A stretch of DNA of 64,000 nt, from NCBI RefSeq assembly GCF_014490785.1, contig NZ_CP051488.1, forward strand, positions 4,340,001-4,404,000, given 5' to 3'. Below are positions 26,723 through 35,915 of the stretch, in pieces. The translations under genes and the position numbers were made by a program. Numbering within the stretch: the stretch's first letter is position 1; each line of letters opens with the position of its first letter. The notes under the pieces were generated by a model. It did not search any database and was not told the origin of the DNA. It saw only the letters and a program-made list of their open reading frames with translations. The stretch comes from Kosakonia sp. SMBL-WEM22 (GTDB taxonomy: Bacteria; Pseudomonadota; Gammaproteobacteria; Enterobacterales; Enterobacteriaceae).

Positions 26723-28294
26723 ATGTCCGACATTGAAATAAGAGAGCAAGTGCCCGGCGCGTTTTATATTAAGGTTCACGACAGCGATAATGTCGCGATT
26801 ATTGTTAATGACAACGGCTTAAAAGCCGGAACTCGCTTCCCGGATGGTCTGGAGTTGATTGAGCATATTCCGCAAGGGCATAAAGTTGCGCTGGTCGATA
26901 TTCCTCATCACGGCGAGATCGTGCGCTATGGCGAAGTGATCGGCTACGCCGTGCGCCCTATCCCCCGCGGCAGCTGGATCGATGAATCCCTTGTTGAGCT
27001 GCCGACGGCACCACCGCTCAACACCCTGCCGCTGGCGACCAAAGTGCCCGAACCCTTGCCGCCACTGGAAGGATATACCTTCGAAGGCTACCGCAACGCG
27101 GATGGCAGCGTCGGAACGAAAAATCTGCTCGGCTTAACCACCAGCGTACACTGCGTCGCTGGGGTGGTGGATTATGTGGTGAAGTTGATCGAGCGCGATC
27201 TGCTGCCGAAATACCCCAATGTCGACGGCGTGGTTGGCCTTAATCACCTTTACGGCTGCGGTGTAGCGATCAACGCCCCGGCGGCGGTGATCCCAATTCG
27301 CACTATCCACAACATCTCCCTGAACCCGAACTTCGGCGGCGAAGTGATGGTGATTGGCCTCGGCTGTGAGAAGCTGCAGCCGGAGCGGCTGCTGCAGGGG
27401 ACGGAAGATGTACAGGCGATCCCGGCGGACGGCGCAAGCATTGTGCGTTTGCAGGATGAACACCACGTGGGCTTCCGCTCGATGGTGGATGATATTCTGC
27501 AGGTCGCTGAGCGGCATCTGATCAAACTCAACCAGCGCAAACGTGAAACCTGCCCGGCTTCTGAACTGGTGGTGGGTATGCAGTGCGGCGGCAGTGACGC
27601 CTTCTCCGGCGTGACCGCTAACCCGGCAGTGGGTTTTGCTTCCGATCTGCTGATCCGCTGCGGCGGCACAGTAATGTTCTCGGAAGTGACGGAAGTGCGC
27701 GATGCGATCCACCTGCTCACCCCGCGTGCCATCAACGAAGAGGTGGGCAAACGCCTGCTGGAAGAGATGGCCTGGTACGATAATTACCTCGATATGGGTA
27801 AAACCGACCGCAGCGCCAACCCATCGCCCGGCAACAAAAAAGGCGGACTGGCTAACGTGGTGGAAAAAGCGCTGGGCTCGATTGCCAAATCAGGCAAGAG
27901 CGCCATCTCCGAGGTGCTCTCCCCCGGCCAGCGCCCGACCAAACGCGGGTTAATTTACGCCGCCACACCGGCCAGCGATTTCGTTTGCGGCACCCAGCAG
28001 GTGGCCTCCGGCATTACCGTGCAGGTCTTTACCACCGGTCGCGGCACGCCCTACGGGCTGATGGCGGTACCGGTGATCAAAATGGCGACCCGCACCGAGC
28101 TGGCAAACCGCTGGTATGACTTGATGGATATTAACGCGGGCACCATCGCCACCGGCGAAGAGAGCATTGAAGAGGTGGGCTGGAAGCTGTTCCACTTTAT
28201 TCTCGATGTCGCCAGCGGGCGCAAAAAAACCTTTTCCGATCAATGGGGATTGCACAACCAGCTGGCGGTATTTAATCCGGCCCCGGTGACCTGA
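26723..28294 (+). CDS. garD: Galactarate dehydratase GarD
   Basis: Fe2+-dependent dehydratase converting D-galactarate to 5-keto-4-deoxy-D-glucarate, the substrate of GarL. It has 523 residues, as in E. coli. An N-terminal SAF domain (about 15-90) is followed by the UxaA-family dehydratase domain with LYGCGVAIN, IGLGCEKLQ, MQCGGSDAFSG and TTGRGTPYG motifs. It is divergent from garP, with the shared intergenic region providing co-regulation by CdaR. A terminator follows at 28327. Confidence 0.97.
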   Translation: MSDIEIREQVPGAFYIKVHDSDNVAIIVNDNGLKAGTRFPDGLELIEHIPQGHKVALVDIPHHGEIVRYGEVIGYAVRPIPRGSWIDESLVELPTAPPLNTLPLATKVPEPLPPLEGYTFEGYRNADGSVGTKNLLGLTTSVHCVAGVVDYVVKLIERDLLPKYPNVDGVVGLNHLYGCGVAINAPAAVIPIRTIHNISLNPNFGGEVMVIGLGCEKLQPERLLQGTEDVQAIPADGASIVRLQDEHHVGFRSMVDDILQVAERHLIKLNQRKRETCPASELVVGMQCGGSDAFSGVTANPAVGFASDLLIRCGGTVMFSEVTEVRDAIHLLTPRAINEEVGKRLLEEMAWYDNYLDMGKTDRSANPSPGNKKGGLANVVEKALGSIAKSGKSAISEVLSPGQRPTKRGLIYAATPASDFVCGTQQVASGITVQVFTTGRGTPYGLMAVPVIKMATRTELANRWYDLMDINAGTIATGEESIEEVGWKLFHFILDVASGRKKTFSDQWGLHNQLAVFNPAPVT

Positions 28295-28326
28295 TCCCCG
28301 CAAGAAAATGTGTAAACCTCACCATC

Positions 28327-28352
28327 AGCATGGCTCCGGCCATGCTTTTTTA
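28327..28352 (+). terminator. garD terminator
   Basis: AGCATGG and CCATGCT pair around CTCCGG and are followed by TTTTTA. Confidence 0.85.
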
Positions 28353-28406
28353 TAGTGCGTGTTTTAAATGCAGGATGATTAAGTGGTGGTGATGGAATGA
28401 TGCTCT

Positions 28407-28875
28407 TTAGAGTGACTTGACCTGCCAGTAGCCCCCTTTCTTCGCGCCGACACGCAGCAGCTTTCCCTTTTGCTGTAGCGATTGCAGGTAGCGCTCCACC
28501 GTGCGCGCACTTACCGCCAATTCGTCGGCGAGCGCCATTGCAGAGAGATCCGGCCGAATGTTGAGGAGGTTTAGCACCGCGCGCTCCGCCTCGCTGCAAG
28601 AGATAATTTTCTCCGACATCTCTTCCGACACGTTATCCGACAAGCTGAATGACGGATTAAGCCCCTCGATCAGCGCCGCGTTGACCGCAGAGAGCATAAA
28701 GGCGACGAACGCACTGGCGACTAACGGATGCAAATCCGTGGTGGCGAGCCATTCCAGTAGCTCATCCATAAGGTGCGCAACCCGTAAGGCGGGCGGCGCC
28801 ATATGGATTAACTGCGTATCACGATAGGTTGAGGATCGCGGCGGTGATGGTAAAGGGAGGCACATAGCGGCTCAT
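28407..28875 (-). pseudogene. Fic-family protein with C-terminal winged helix, decayed (catalytic core deleted)
   Basis: Starting at ATG 28875 on the minus strand the frame reads MSRYVPPFTITAAILNL and then stops. This resembles, from memory, the N-terminus of Fic proteins with a C-terminal winged helix (YxPPFTIT..ILNLVAEIS). In another frame the sequence resumes as QLIHMAPPALRVAHLMDELL and EWLATTDLHPL, which matches the segment just before the Fic motif. It then jumps directly to AFVAFMLSAVNAAL, which normally follows the catalytic loop. The HPFxxGNGRxGR motif is missing. The winged helix (SARTVERYLQSLQQKGKL..GGYWQV) is intact. The second frame alone is open for 152 codons, so a small HTH protein could still be made. 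In this window garD abuts this remnant and rsmI, whereas K-12 has prlF-yhaV and aga/yra genes in between. Confidence 0.75.
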
Positions 28876-28880
28876 CGGTA

Positions 28881-29741
28881 TTACCCCTGGTTATCCAGCG
28901 CGTACTTATAGAGGGCGTTTTTCTTCACGCCGTGGATCTCTGCGGCCAGCGCGGCGGCCTTTTTCAGCGGCAATTCGGCTTGCAGCAATGCCAGCGTGCG
29001 CAGCGCGTCGGCGGGCAGCGCGTCCTCCTGCGCTTTATGGCCTTCGACAATCAGCACCATCTCGCCTTTGCGGCGGTTCTCATCCTCTTTCACCCACGCC
29101 AGCAGCTCGCCAACCGGCGCGCCCTGAATGCTCTCCCAGGTTTTGGTCAACTCGCGCGCCAGCACCACGTAACGGGAGGGGCCCCAAACCGCGACCATAT
29201 CCTCCAGGCTCTCCAGCAGGCGATGGGTTGATTCGTAGAAAATCAGCGTGCGCGGCTCGGCCTCAACCGCTTTGAGCGCGTCGCGGCGGCCTTTTGATTT
29301 CGCCGGGAGAAAACCTTCGTAACAGAAGCGATCGGAGGGCAACCCTGCGGCACTGAGGGCGGCAATCGCCGCGCAGGGGCCAGGCAGCGGCACAACGCGA
29401 ATACCGGCTTCGCGGCAGGTGCGCACCAGGTGATAGCCGGGATCGTTAATTAGCGGCGTGCCCGCATCTGAAACCAGCGCAATGTTCTGCCCCTCTTGCA
29501 GCTTTGCCACCAGCATTTGCGCTTTTTGCTGCTCGTTATGGTCGTGAAGGGCAAACATCCGCGCGTTGATGGCGAAATGTTGCAGCAGTAAACCGGTGTG
29601 GCGGGTATCCTCAGCGGCAATCAAATCAACGTCTTGCAACACGGTTAATGCGCGTTGGGTAATATCAGCCAAATTCCCGATGGGAGTAGGTACAATATAA
29701 AGCTGACCTTGAGAATTCTCCGCCGATTCGTGTTGTTTCAT
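28881..29741 (-). CDS. rsmI: 16S rRNA 2'-O-ribose C1402 methyltransferase RsmI
   Basis: SAM-dependent methyltransferase of the tetrapyrrole-methylase fold that modifies C1402 in the decoding centre together with RsmH. It has 286 residues, equal to E. coli. Typical motifs are LYIVPTPIGNLADIT at the start, AAEDTRHTG, ALVSDAGTPLINDPGY and PLPGPCAAIAAL. The C-terminal helical part with KKAAALAAEIHGVKKNALY is also conserved. It is divergent from lpoA with only 62 bp between start codons, so the promoters overlap. Confidence 0.97.
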   Translation of the reverse strand: MKQHESAENSQGQLYIVPTPIGNLADITQRALTVLQDVDLIAAEDTRHTGLLLQHFAINARMFALHDHNEQQKAQMLVAKLQEGQNIALVSDAGTPLINDPGYHLVRTCREAGIRVVPLPGPCAAIAALSAAGLPSDRFCYEGFLPAKSKGRRDALKAVEAEPRTLIFYESTHRLLESLEDMVAVWGPSRYVVLARELTKTWESIQGAPVGELLAWVKEDENRRKGEMVLIVEGHKAQEDALPADALRTLALLQAELPLKKAAALAAEIHGVKKNALYKYALDNQG

Positions 29742-29803
29742 TGTTTCATCCGTATTGCCGATTTAATATTGAGCACTGCGTAAAAAATATCACTGGATAC
29801 AGT

Positions 29804-31936
29804 ATGCTACCGTCAAAATTTCTTCGTTCGAAAGCCACGCGCTGCCTGCCTGTGGTGCTGGCCGCCCTGCTGTTCGCGGGCTGCGGCACACAGTCAACAG
29901 ACCAGAGCACCTCGCATATGGAGGGCTCAGCGCAGGCTGATTCTGCCTACTACCTGCATCAGATGCAGCAAAGCACAGATGATAGCAAGACCAACTGGCA
30001 ATTACTCGCCATTCGTGCACTGCTCAAAGAGGGCAAAACCCAGCACGCCAACGAGCTGTTTGGTCAGCTGCCGCAGGATCTGAACGACACGCAGCGTAAA
30101 GAGTACGCGCTGCTCGCCGCAGAAATGAAGCTGGCGCAGCGTGATGTAGCCGGTGCGCAGGCGCTGCTTAATAAAATCGATCCCGCTGAGCTTGAGAAGA
30201 ACCAGCAGGCGCGCTACTGGCAGATCGCCATTGCCGCCGCGCAGGGTAAACCCTCCCTGACGCTGCTACGTGCGCTTATCGCCCGCCAGCCGCTGCTGAC
30301 AACCCCGGAAGAGCAGCAGAAAAATATCGATGCCACCTGGCAAGCACTCTCCTCCATGAGCCAGGATCAGGCGAGAACGCTGGTGATCAACGCCGATGAA
30401 GTGACACTGCAGGGCTGGCTCGATCTGCAACGTATGTGGTTCGACAACCGCAACGATGCCAAAATGCTGAAAGCCGGTATCAGCGACTGGCAGACCCGCT
30501 ACCCGCAGAACCCGGCGGCGAAAATGCTGCCGACTCAGCTCTCCAATCTGCAAAATTTCAAACCGGCATCGACCAGTAAAATCGCCCTGCTGCTGCCGTT
30601 AAACGGCCAGGCTGCGGTGTTTGGTCGCGCCATCCAGCAGGGTTTTGAAGCGGCGAAAAACGGCGCTTCCCCGGTCTCCGGCCCGGCGGTTCCGCAGCAG
30701 GTCGCGCAGGCCGCAACGTCTGACGTGGTAAGCCCTTCGCAGGCGAATGTCGCCGACCTGACCGCACCGAATGCCCAGCCGGTACAGGCACCGGACAGCG
30801 CGGCGCAAAGCGCCACTGCCGAGGAAGCGCAGCCTGGTGAAAATGCACAGCAGCCAGCCGCCAATAATGAGCAGCCTGCTGGCAACTCGCAGCAAACATC
30901 TGCGGCGACGGCACCACAAACCACAACCTCTCAGCCCGTTGCTGTTACCGCACAATCTAACGCGGGCGCGGAGCTGAAAATCTACGACACCAGCGCGCAG
31001 CCGATGGATCAGATCCTCAATCAGGTACAGCAGGATGGCGCAAGCATTGTTGTTGGCCCGCTGTTGAAAAACCACGTTGAAGAGCTGATGCGCAGCCATA
31101 CCGCGCTCAATGTGCTGGCGCTCAACCAGCCGGAGCAAGTTGAGAACCGCCCGAACATCTGCTACTTCGCCCTGTCGCCGGAAGATGAAGCTCGCGATGC
31201 GGCGCGCCATATTCACGATCAGGGACGCCAGGCACCGCTGCTGCTGATCCCGCGCAGCGCGCTGGGCGATCGTGTCAGCACCGCGTTTGCTGACGAGTGG
31301 CAGAAGATTGGCGGCGGCGTTGTGCTGGCGCAGAAATTTGGTTCCACCGCTGAGTTACGTATGGGGCTGAATGGCCGCTCCGGCATCTCAATGACCGGTA
31401 GCCCGGTCTCCGCCAGCCTGCCGCAGCAGCAGGGCGTGACCATTGGTGGCCTCACTATTCCGGCTCCGCCGAGCGATGCGCAGATTAGCGGCGGCGGCAA
31501 AGTTGATGCGGTCTATATTCTGGCGACGCAGGATGAAATTGCGCTGATCAAACCGATGATCACTCTGCGCACCGGCAGCCAGAGCGGCGTCATGCTCTAT
31601 GCCAGCTCGCGCAGCGCGCAGGGCGGTGCAGGCCCAGACTTCCGTCTTGAGATGGAAGGGCTGCAATACAATGAGATCCCGATGCTGGCGGGCGCGAATC
31701 CTTCCCTGATGCAGCAAGCGCTGCGCAGTGTGAATAATGATTATTCGCTGGCGCGTCTCTATGCGATGGGCGCGGATGCCTGGTCACTGGCGAATAACTT
31801 CTCGCAAATGCGTCAGGTGCCGGGCTTTGAGCTCAACGGCAACACTGGCGATCTCACCGCCACCCAGGATTGCGTGATCAACAGGAAGTTGTCATGGCTC
31901 AAATACCAGCAGGGGCAGATCGTCCCGGCAAACTAA
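29804..31936 (+). CDS. lpoA: Penicillin-binding protein 1A activator LpoA
   Basis: Outer-membrane lipoprotein that stimulates PBP1A from the periplasm. It has 710 residues against 678 in E. coli. The lipoprotein signal ends at LLFAGC with acylated Cys27. A TPR-like N-terminal domain extends to about residue 250, and the C-terminal domain is periplasmic-binding-protein-like (from about 255). The extra length lies mainly in a low-complexity A/Q/P/T-rich insert around residues 285-385. I chose ATG 29804, which begins the signal peptide; a longer in-frame start would destroy it. Its 3' end overlaps the start of yraN by 43 bp. Confidence 0.96.
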   Translation: MLPSKFLRSKATRCLPVVLAALLFAGCGTQSTDQSTSHMEGSAQADSAYYLHQMQQSTDDSKTNWQLLAIRALLKEGKTQHANELFGQLPQDLNDTQRKEYALLAAEMKLAQRDVAGAQALLNKIDPAELEKNQQARYWQIAIAAAQGKPSLTLLRALIARQPLLTTPEEQQKNIDATWQALSSMSQDQARTLVINADEVTLQGWLDLQRMWFDNRNDAKMLKAGISDWQTRYPQNPAAKMLPTQLSNLQNFKPASTSKIALLLPLNGQAAVFGRAIQQGFEAAKNGASPVSGPAVPQQVAQAATSDVVSPSQANVADLTAPNAQPVQAPDSAAQSATAEEAQPGENAQQPAANNEQPAGNSQQTSAATAPQTTTSQPVAVTAQSNAGAELKIYDTSAQPMDQILNQVQQDGASIVVGPLLKNHVEELMRSHTALNVLALNQPEQVENRPNICYFALSPEDEARDAARHIHDQGRQAPLLLIPRSALGDRVSTAFADEWQKIGGGVVLAQKFGSTAELRMGLNGRSGISMTGSPVSASLPQQQGVTIGGLTIPAPPSDAQISGGGKVDAVYILATQDEIALIKPMITLRTGSQSGVMLYASSRSAQGGAGPDFRLEMEGLQYNEIPMLAGANPSLMQQALRSVNNDYSLARLYAMGADAWSLANNFSQMRQVPGFELNGNTGDLTATQDCVINRKLSWLKYQQGQIVPAN

Positions 31937-32289
31937 CCCGCAAACAGAGCGGCGACGCCTGGGAGATGGAGGCACGCCGTTTTCTGCAGAGCAAGGGATT
32001 GCGTTTTATCGCCGCCAACGTGCGCGAGCGCGGCGGCGAAATCGACCTGATTATGCGCCACGGTAGCACCACCGTCTTTGTCGAGGTGCGCTACCGCGCC
32101 TCGGCGCGTTTTGGCGGCGCGGCAAGCAGCGTAACTCTCGCCAAGCAGCGCAAACTGCTGCATACCGCCCATTTGTGGCTTGCCCGCCACAATGGGAGTT
32201 TTGATACTGTGGATTGCCGGTTTGATGTGGTAGCCTTCACCGGAAATGACGTTGAGTGGCTACAAAACGCCTTTGGCGGCCACGCATAA
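31894..32289 (+). CDS. yraN: UPF0102 nuclease-fold protein YraN
   Basis: Conserved protein of unknown function, 131 residues. It has a restriction-endonuclease-like core with GGEIDLIMRH and VFVEVRYR, the D-(E/Q)-x-K-like catalytic layout of the Holliday-junction resolvase-like superfamily. The start ATG 31894 follows AACAGGAAGTTGTC-type sequence inside the end of lpoA, implying translational coupling. It is upstream of diaA and dolP. Confidence 0.93.
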   Translation: MAQIPAGADRPGKLTRKQSGDAWEMEARRFLQSKGLRFIAANVRERGGEIDLIMRHGSTTVFVEVRYRASARFGGAASSVTLAKQRKLLHTAHLWLARHNGSFDTVDCRFDVVAFTGNDVEWLQNAFGGHA

Positions 32290-32311
32290 TTGCTCAATCA
32301 TAGGGATTACC

Positions 32312-32902
32312 GTGCTCGAACGAATTAAAGTCTGCTTTACGGAAAGCATTCAAACGCAAATTGCAGCTGCCGAAGCGCTGCCCGATGCGATTTCCCGCGC
32401 AGCCATGACAATGGTGCATTCCCTGCTCAACGGCAACAAAATCCTCTGTTGTGGCAACGGCACCTCCGCCGCCAACGCACAGCATTTTGCTGCCAGCATG
32501 ATCAACCGCTTTGAAACAGAGCGTCCCAGTTTACCTGCCATTGCACTTAATACCGATAATGTGGTCTTAACCGCGATAGCGAATGACCGTCTGCATGACG
32601 AGATCTATGCCAAGCAGGTGCGCGCCCTCGGGCACAACGGCGACATTTTGCTGGCGATCTCCACCCGGGGTAACAGCCGCGATATCGTGAAAGCCGTGGA
32701 AGCGGCGGTAACGCGCGATATGTCGATCATCGCGCTGACCGGTTATGACGGCGGCGAGCTGGCCGGCCTGCTGGGCCCGCAGGATGTGGAAATTCGTATT
32801 CCTTCTCACCGCAGCGCGCGTATCCAGGAGATGCACATGCTGACGGTGAATTGCTTGTGCGATTTGATTGATAACACGCTTTTTCCTCACCAGGATGATT
32901 AA
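32312..32902 (+). CDS. diaA: DnaA initiator-associating protein DiaA
   Basis: SIS-domain tetramer that binds DnaA and promotes timely initiation at oriC. It has 196 residues. I chose GTG 32312 (VLERIKVCFTESIQTQ) because it matches the E. coli start position and follows AGGGATTACC; the longer in-frame ATG overlaps yraN. The SIS motifs CCGNGTSAANAQHFA and AISTRGNSRDIVKA are intact. dolP follows after 9 bp. Confidence 0.95.
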   Translation: MLERIKVCFTESIQTQIAAAEALPDAISRAAMTMVHSLLNGNKILCCGNGTSAANAQHFAASMINRFETERPSLPAIALNTDNVVLTAIANDRLHDEIYAKQVRALGHNGDILLAISTRGNSRDIVKAVEAAVTRDMSIIALTGYDGGELAGLLGPQDVEIRIPSHRSARIQEMHMLTVNCLCDLIDNTLFPHQDD

Positions 32903-32911
32903 GGAGTACAC

Positions 32912-33487
32912 ATGAAGGCATTTACGCCCCTCGCAGTCCTTATTTCCGCACTGCTGCTACAGGGTTGCGTTGGCGCAGTGGTGGTCGGTTCTGCCGCCGT
33001 CGGCACCAAAGCGGCGACGGATCCCCGCACCGTGGGCACCCAGGTGGACGACGGCACCCTGGAGCTGCGCGTTAACAGCGCACTGTCGAAAGATCAGCAG
33101 TTGAAGAAAGAGGCGCGTGTTAACGTCACCGCTTATCAGGGGAAAGTGCTGTTGACCGGCCAGGCACCGACTACCGAACTCTCTTCACGGGCGAAACAGA
33201 TTGCCATCGGTGTTGAAGGCGCAGCAGAGGTCTTCAATGAGATCCGTCCGGGCCAGCCAATTGGTCTGGGAACGGCCTCGTCCGATACCTGGATCACCAC
33301 TAAAGTGCGCTCCCAGCTGCTCGGCAGCGACCAGGTGAAATCCTCTAACGTGAAAGTCACCACCGAGAACGGCGAAGTGTTCCTGATGGGTCTGGTGACC
33401 GCGCGTGAAGGCCAGGCCGCGGCGGATATTGCCAGCCGCGTCAGCGGCGTCAAGCACGTCACCACTGCCTTTACCCTGCTCAAGTAA
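32912..33487 (+). CDS. dolP: Outer-membrane lipoprotein DolP (two BON domains)
   Basis: Lipoprotein that maintains outer-membrane integrity and binds anionic phospholipid at the division site (formerly yraP). It has 191 residues. The lipobox LLLQGC places the acylated cysteine at residue 19. Two BON domains follow (about 45-115 and 124-191), each with the conserved glycine-rich centre. AAGGAG precedes ATG. It is the last gene of the run yraN-diaA-dolP, before a terminator. In E. coli it is a sigma-E target; I did not verify a sigma-E promoter. Confidence 0.96.
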   Translation: MKAFTPLAVLISALLLQGCVGAVVVGSAAVGTKAATDPRTVGTQVDDGTLELRVNSALSKDQQLKKEARVNVTAYQGKVLLTGQAPTTELSSRAKQIAIGVEGAAEVFNEIRPGQPIGLGTASSDTWITTKVRSQLLGSDQVKSSNVKVTTENGEVFLMGLVTAREGQAAADIASRVSGVKHVTTAFTLLK

Positions 33488-33490
33488 CGA

Positions 33491-33520
33491 AAAAGCCCGG
33501 TTGATACCGGGCTTTTTTTT
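33491..33520. terminator. Terminator between dolP and yraQ
   Basis: AAAAGCCCGG and CCGGGCTTTTTTTT pair around TTGATA. It is flanked by A- and T-runs, so it serves both convergent genes. Confidence 0.88.
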
Positions 33521-33531
33521 CACTTCACGCG

Positions 33532-34569
33532 TTAAACCAGCGCGACAAATCCGGTCAGCATTCCGCACACTGCCACCAGCGCGGCAGTCAGCCACAGGGC
33601 TTTCGCCGGGAAGGATTTGCGCAGCATCACCAGCGATGGCAGGCTTACCGCCGGCAGCGTAATTAGCAGCGCCAGCGCAGGCGCCATACCCATCCCCGCC
33701 AGCATCATGGTCTGCACAATCGGGATCTCAGCCGCCGTTGGAATGACAAACAGGCAACCGACAATCGCCATCGCCACTACCCACAGCACGGTGTTATCCA
33801 CCGCGCCATCGGCATGGGGGAAGAGCCAGACGCGTGCTGCGCCCAACACCAGTACCGCAAGGATATAGACAGGGATGGTACTCCAGAAGAGCTGCCAGAG
33901 CGCTCTGCCCCAGCGTGACATAAAGCTGCCCTGCGGCTCCGGCAGCGTGATATCAACGGTTTCCGCCTGCTGCGGGCTCTCTTTAACCACCGTCTGCACA
34001 ATCATCGCGACACCAAGCACCGTCACCAGCCCCGCCAGCAGACGAATAGCGGCGAAGTGCCAGCCGAGCACAAAGCCCATAAACACCAGAGTGGCCGGGT
34101 TGAGCAGCGGGTTACCCATCCAGAAGGCGAGCGCACCGCCCATCGAGACGCGCTGACGACGCATACCGGCCGCGACGGGTGCCGCGCAGCAGGAGCACAT
34201 CATGCCCGGTAAAGAGAAGAGCGTGCCAAGCAGCGTGCCGCGAAAACGCTGCTGTCCGAGCGTACGCAGTAGCCAGTCGCGCGGGATCAGCACCTGAATC
34301 AGCGAGCCGAGCAGCACGCCAAGTACGGCGGCTTTCCAGACGGCGAGGAAATAGACCATGGCGTAATCCAGCGCCGCTTTAAACGGGCTGGCGTCGGCCT
34401 GCGCAAGAATCGATTTACCAATGCTGTGCGTCTCGGCGGCGGTGAAGGCTTTGCCGTAGTAAGGCTGCCATTTCACGAACCAGAGACCAACAATAACAAC
34501 AAGAAAAAACAGCGCGGGTTTCCACCATTGGATTGGTGCTGCCGCCTGAGGTGAAGACTGACCAGCCAT
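33532..34569 (-). CDS. yraQ: YraQ/UPF0718 membrane permease
   Basis: Predicted inner-membrane permease of the ArsP/UPF0718 group, 345 residues with eight or more membrane segments. The motif MMCSCCAAPVAAGMRR, with a cysteine pair, and GNPLLNPATLVFMGFVLGW are conserved; related ArsP proteins export trivalent organoarsenicals, but the YraQ substrate is unknown. It is divergent in position from yraR only by order: both lie on the minus strand, yraR upstream with a 54-bp gap. Confidence 0.92.
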   Translation of the reverse strand: MAGQSSPQAAAPIQWWKPALFFLVVIVGLWFVKWQPYYGKAFTAAETHSIGKSILAQADASPFKAALDYAMVYFLAVWKAAVLGVLLGSLIQVLIPRDWLLRTLGQQRFRGTLLGTLFSLPGMMCSCCAAPVAAGMRRQRVSMGGALAFWMGNPLLNPATLVFMGFVLGWHFAAIRLLAGLVTVLGVAMIVQTVVKESPQQAETVDITLPEPQGSFMSRWGRALWQLFWSTIPVYILAVLVLGAARVWLFPHADGAVDNTVLWVVAMAIVGCLFVIPTAAEIPIVQTMMLAGMGMAPALALLITLPAVSLPSLVMLRKSFPAKALWLTAALVAVCGMLTGFVALV

Positions 34570-34623
34570 AACATGCCCCGGGGATAGTGTGGTTTTTAGC
34601 CCCGGAATAGTACGCCTGAATTG

Positions 34624-35277
34624 CTATTTTGCAAACGGGCTGTGAGCTGCCATCGCCCGCAGCTGTGCTGATTCGATAATCTCTACTCCGCGGTTATCAC
34701 CAGAACGGGCAGCGGCCAGCAGCGCGCGGGCGACATCCTGCGCGGCAATCGACTTCCAGTTGCCCGGCAGCAGGCGAAAAAGCGGTGCCAGCAGCGATTC
34801 ATTAGCCCGCCTTTTTTTACGCTCCCCGAGCAGCATCGACGGGCGCGCCAGCGTCAGCGATTCCCACCGCTGGGCGATAAGCGCCGCTTCCATCTCCCCT
34901 TTCACCCGGTTATAGAAAAAGGGCGAATGCGCATTAGCGCCCATTGAACTCACCACCAGCATCTGTCTGGCGCCGAGCCTTTGGCCAGTTAACGCCGTAT
35001 CCACTACCAGCGTGTAATCGGCCAGCACAAAAGCCTCTTTACTGCCCGCTTCGCGCCGCGTGGTGCCGAGGCAGCAGAAGACCGTATCAACCGGTTCGGT
35101 AACCTGTGCCAGCGCATCGCTGAGCTGTGGGTCGTGCGGATTGATGACACCTTCGGCACTTTGTAGCGGCCGACGCGTTGGCGCATAAATGGCGCTGACG
35201 CCCGGTTCCGCCATCAGCAACCGCAACAGATGCCCGCCCACTAAACCGGTCGCGCCGGTGATTAATACCCGCTCCAT
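34624..35277 (-). CDS. yraR: Atypical SDR NAD(P)-binding protein YraR
   Basis: Predicted nucleoside-diphosphate-sugar-epimerase-like oxidoreductase of unknown function, 217 residues. The N-terminal Rossmann motif is VLITGATGLVGGHL. The active-site-like YNRVKGEME follows FF, as in HTATIP2/atypical SDR proteins. I chose ATG 35277 because AAAGGAG lies upstream and it matches the E. coli start; a longer start would add 11 residues. Likely co-transcribed with yraQ. Confidence 0.92.
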   Translation of the reverse strand: MERVLITGATGLVGGHLLRLLMAEPGVSAIYAPTRRPLQSAEGVINPHDPQLSDALAQVTEPVDTVFCCLGTTRREAGSKEAFVLADYTLVVDTALTGQRLGARQMLVVSSMGANAHSPFFYNRVKGEMEAALIAQRWESLTLARPSMLLGERKKRRANESLLAPLFRLLPGNWKSIAAQDVARALLAAARSGDNRGVEIIESAQLRAMAAHSPFAK

Positions 35278-35396
35278 CCCTTCTCCTTTACAGACGAATC
35301 TGCCTTGCAATGTCAGCCTCGTGAACCAGGCTTACGACTACTGGTGAGTTACAGTATGGATAACTCCCTTTCTGAAGCCAAAACAACGGAGGAAGT

Positions 35397-35915
35397 ATGA
35401 GCAAGAAAATAGCGGTCTTGATCACCGACGAGTTTGAAGATTCAGAATTCACCTCTCCGGCAGAAGCCTATCGCAAGGCCGGACATGAGGTTGTGACGAT
35501 TGAGAAAGAGGCCGGGAAAACCGTCACCGGCAAACAGGGCGAGGCAAAAGTTAAGATCGATAAAGCCATTGATGAAGTGAGCCCGGATGAATTTGACGCC
35601 CTGCTGTTACCTGGCGGCCACTCCCCTGACTCCCTGCGCGGCGACGATCGCTTTGTCACCTTTACCCGCGAGTTTGTTGACTCCGGTAAACCGGTATTCG
35701 CCATCTGCCACGGCCCACAGCTGCTGATTAGCGCCGATGTTATTCGCGGCCGCAAGCTGACGGCGGTGAAACCGATTGTGATTGATGTGAAAAACGCCGG
35801 GACGGAGTTCTTCGACCAGGAAGTGGTGATCGATAAAGATCAGCTGGTTACCAGCCGTACGCCTGATGACTTACCGGCATTTAACCGCGAAGCGCTGCGT
35901 CTACTCGGGGCCTGA
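35397..35915 (+). CDS. yhbO: DJ-1/PfpI-family protein/nucleic acid deglycase YhbO
   Basis: Stress-protective deglycase of the DJ-1/PfpI superfamily, 172 residues, equal to E. coli. The nucleophile Cys104 sits in the elbow AICHGPQLL. The partner glutamate is in the N-terminal DEFEDSEF (about residue 14-17). GGAGGAAGT precedes ATG. It is divergent from yraR and its last 15 bases overlap the end of the convergent yhbP. Confidence 0.96.
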   Translation: MSKKIAVLITDEFEDSEFTSPAEAYRKAGHEVVTIEKEAGKTVTGKQGEAKVKIDKAIDEVSPDEFDALLLPGGHSPDSLRGDDRFVTFTREFVDSGKPVFAICHGPQLLISADVIRGRKLTAVKPIVIDVKNAGTEFFDQEVVIDKDQLVTSRTPDDLPAFNREALRLLGA

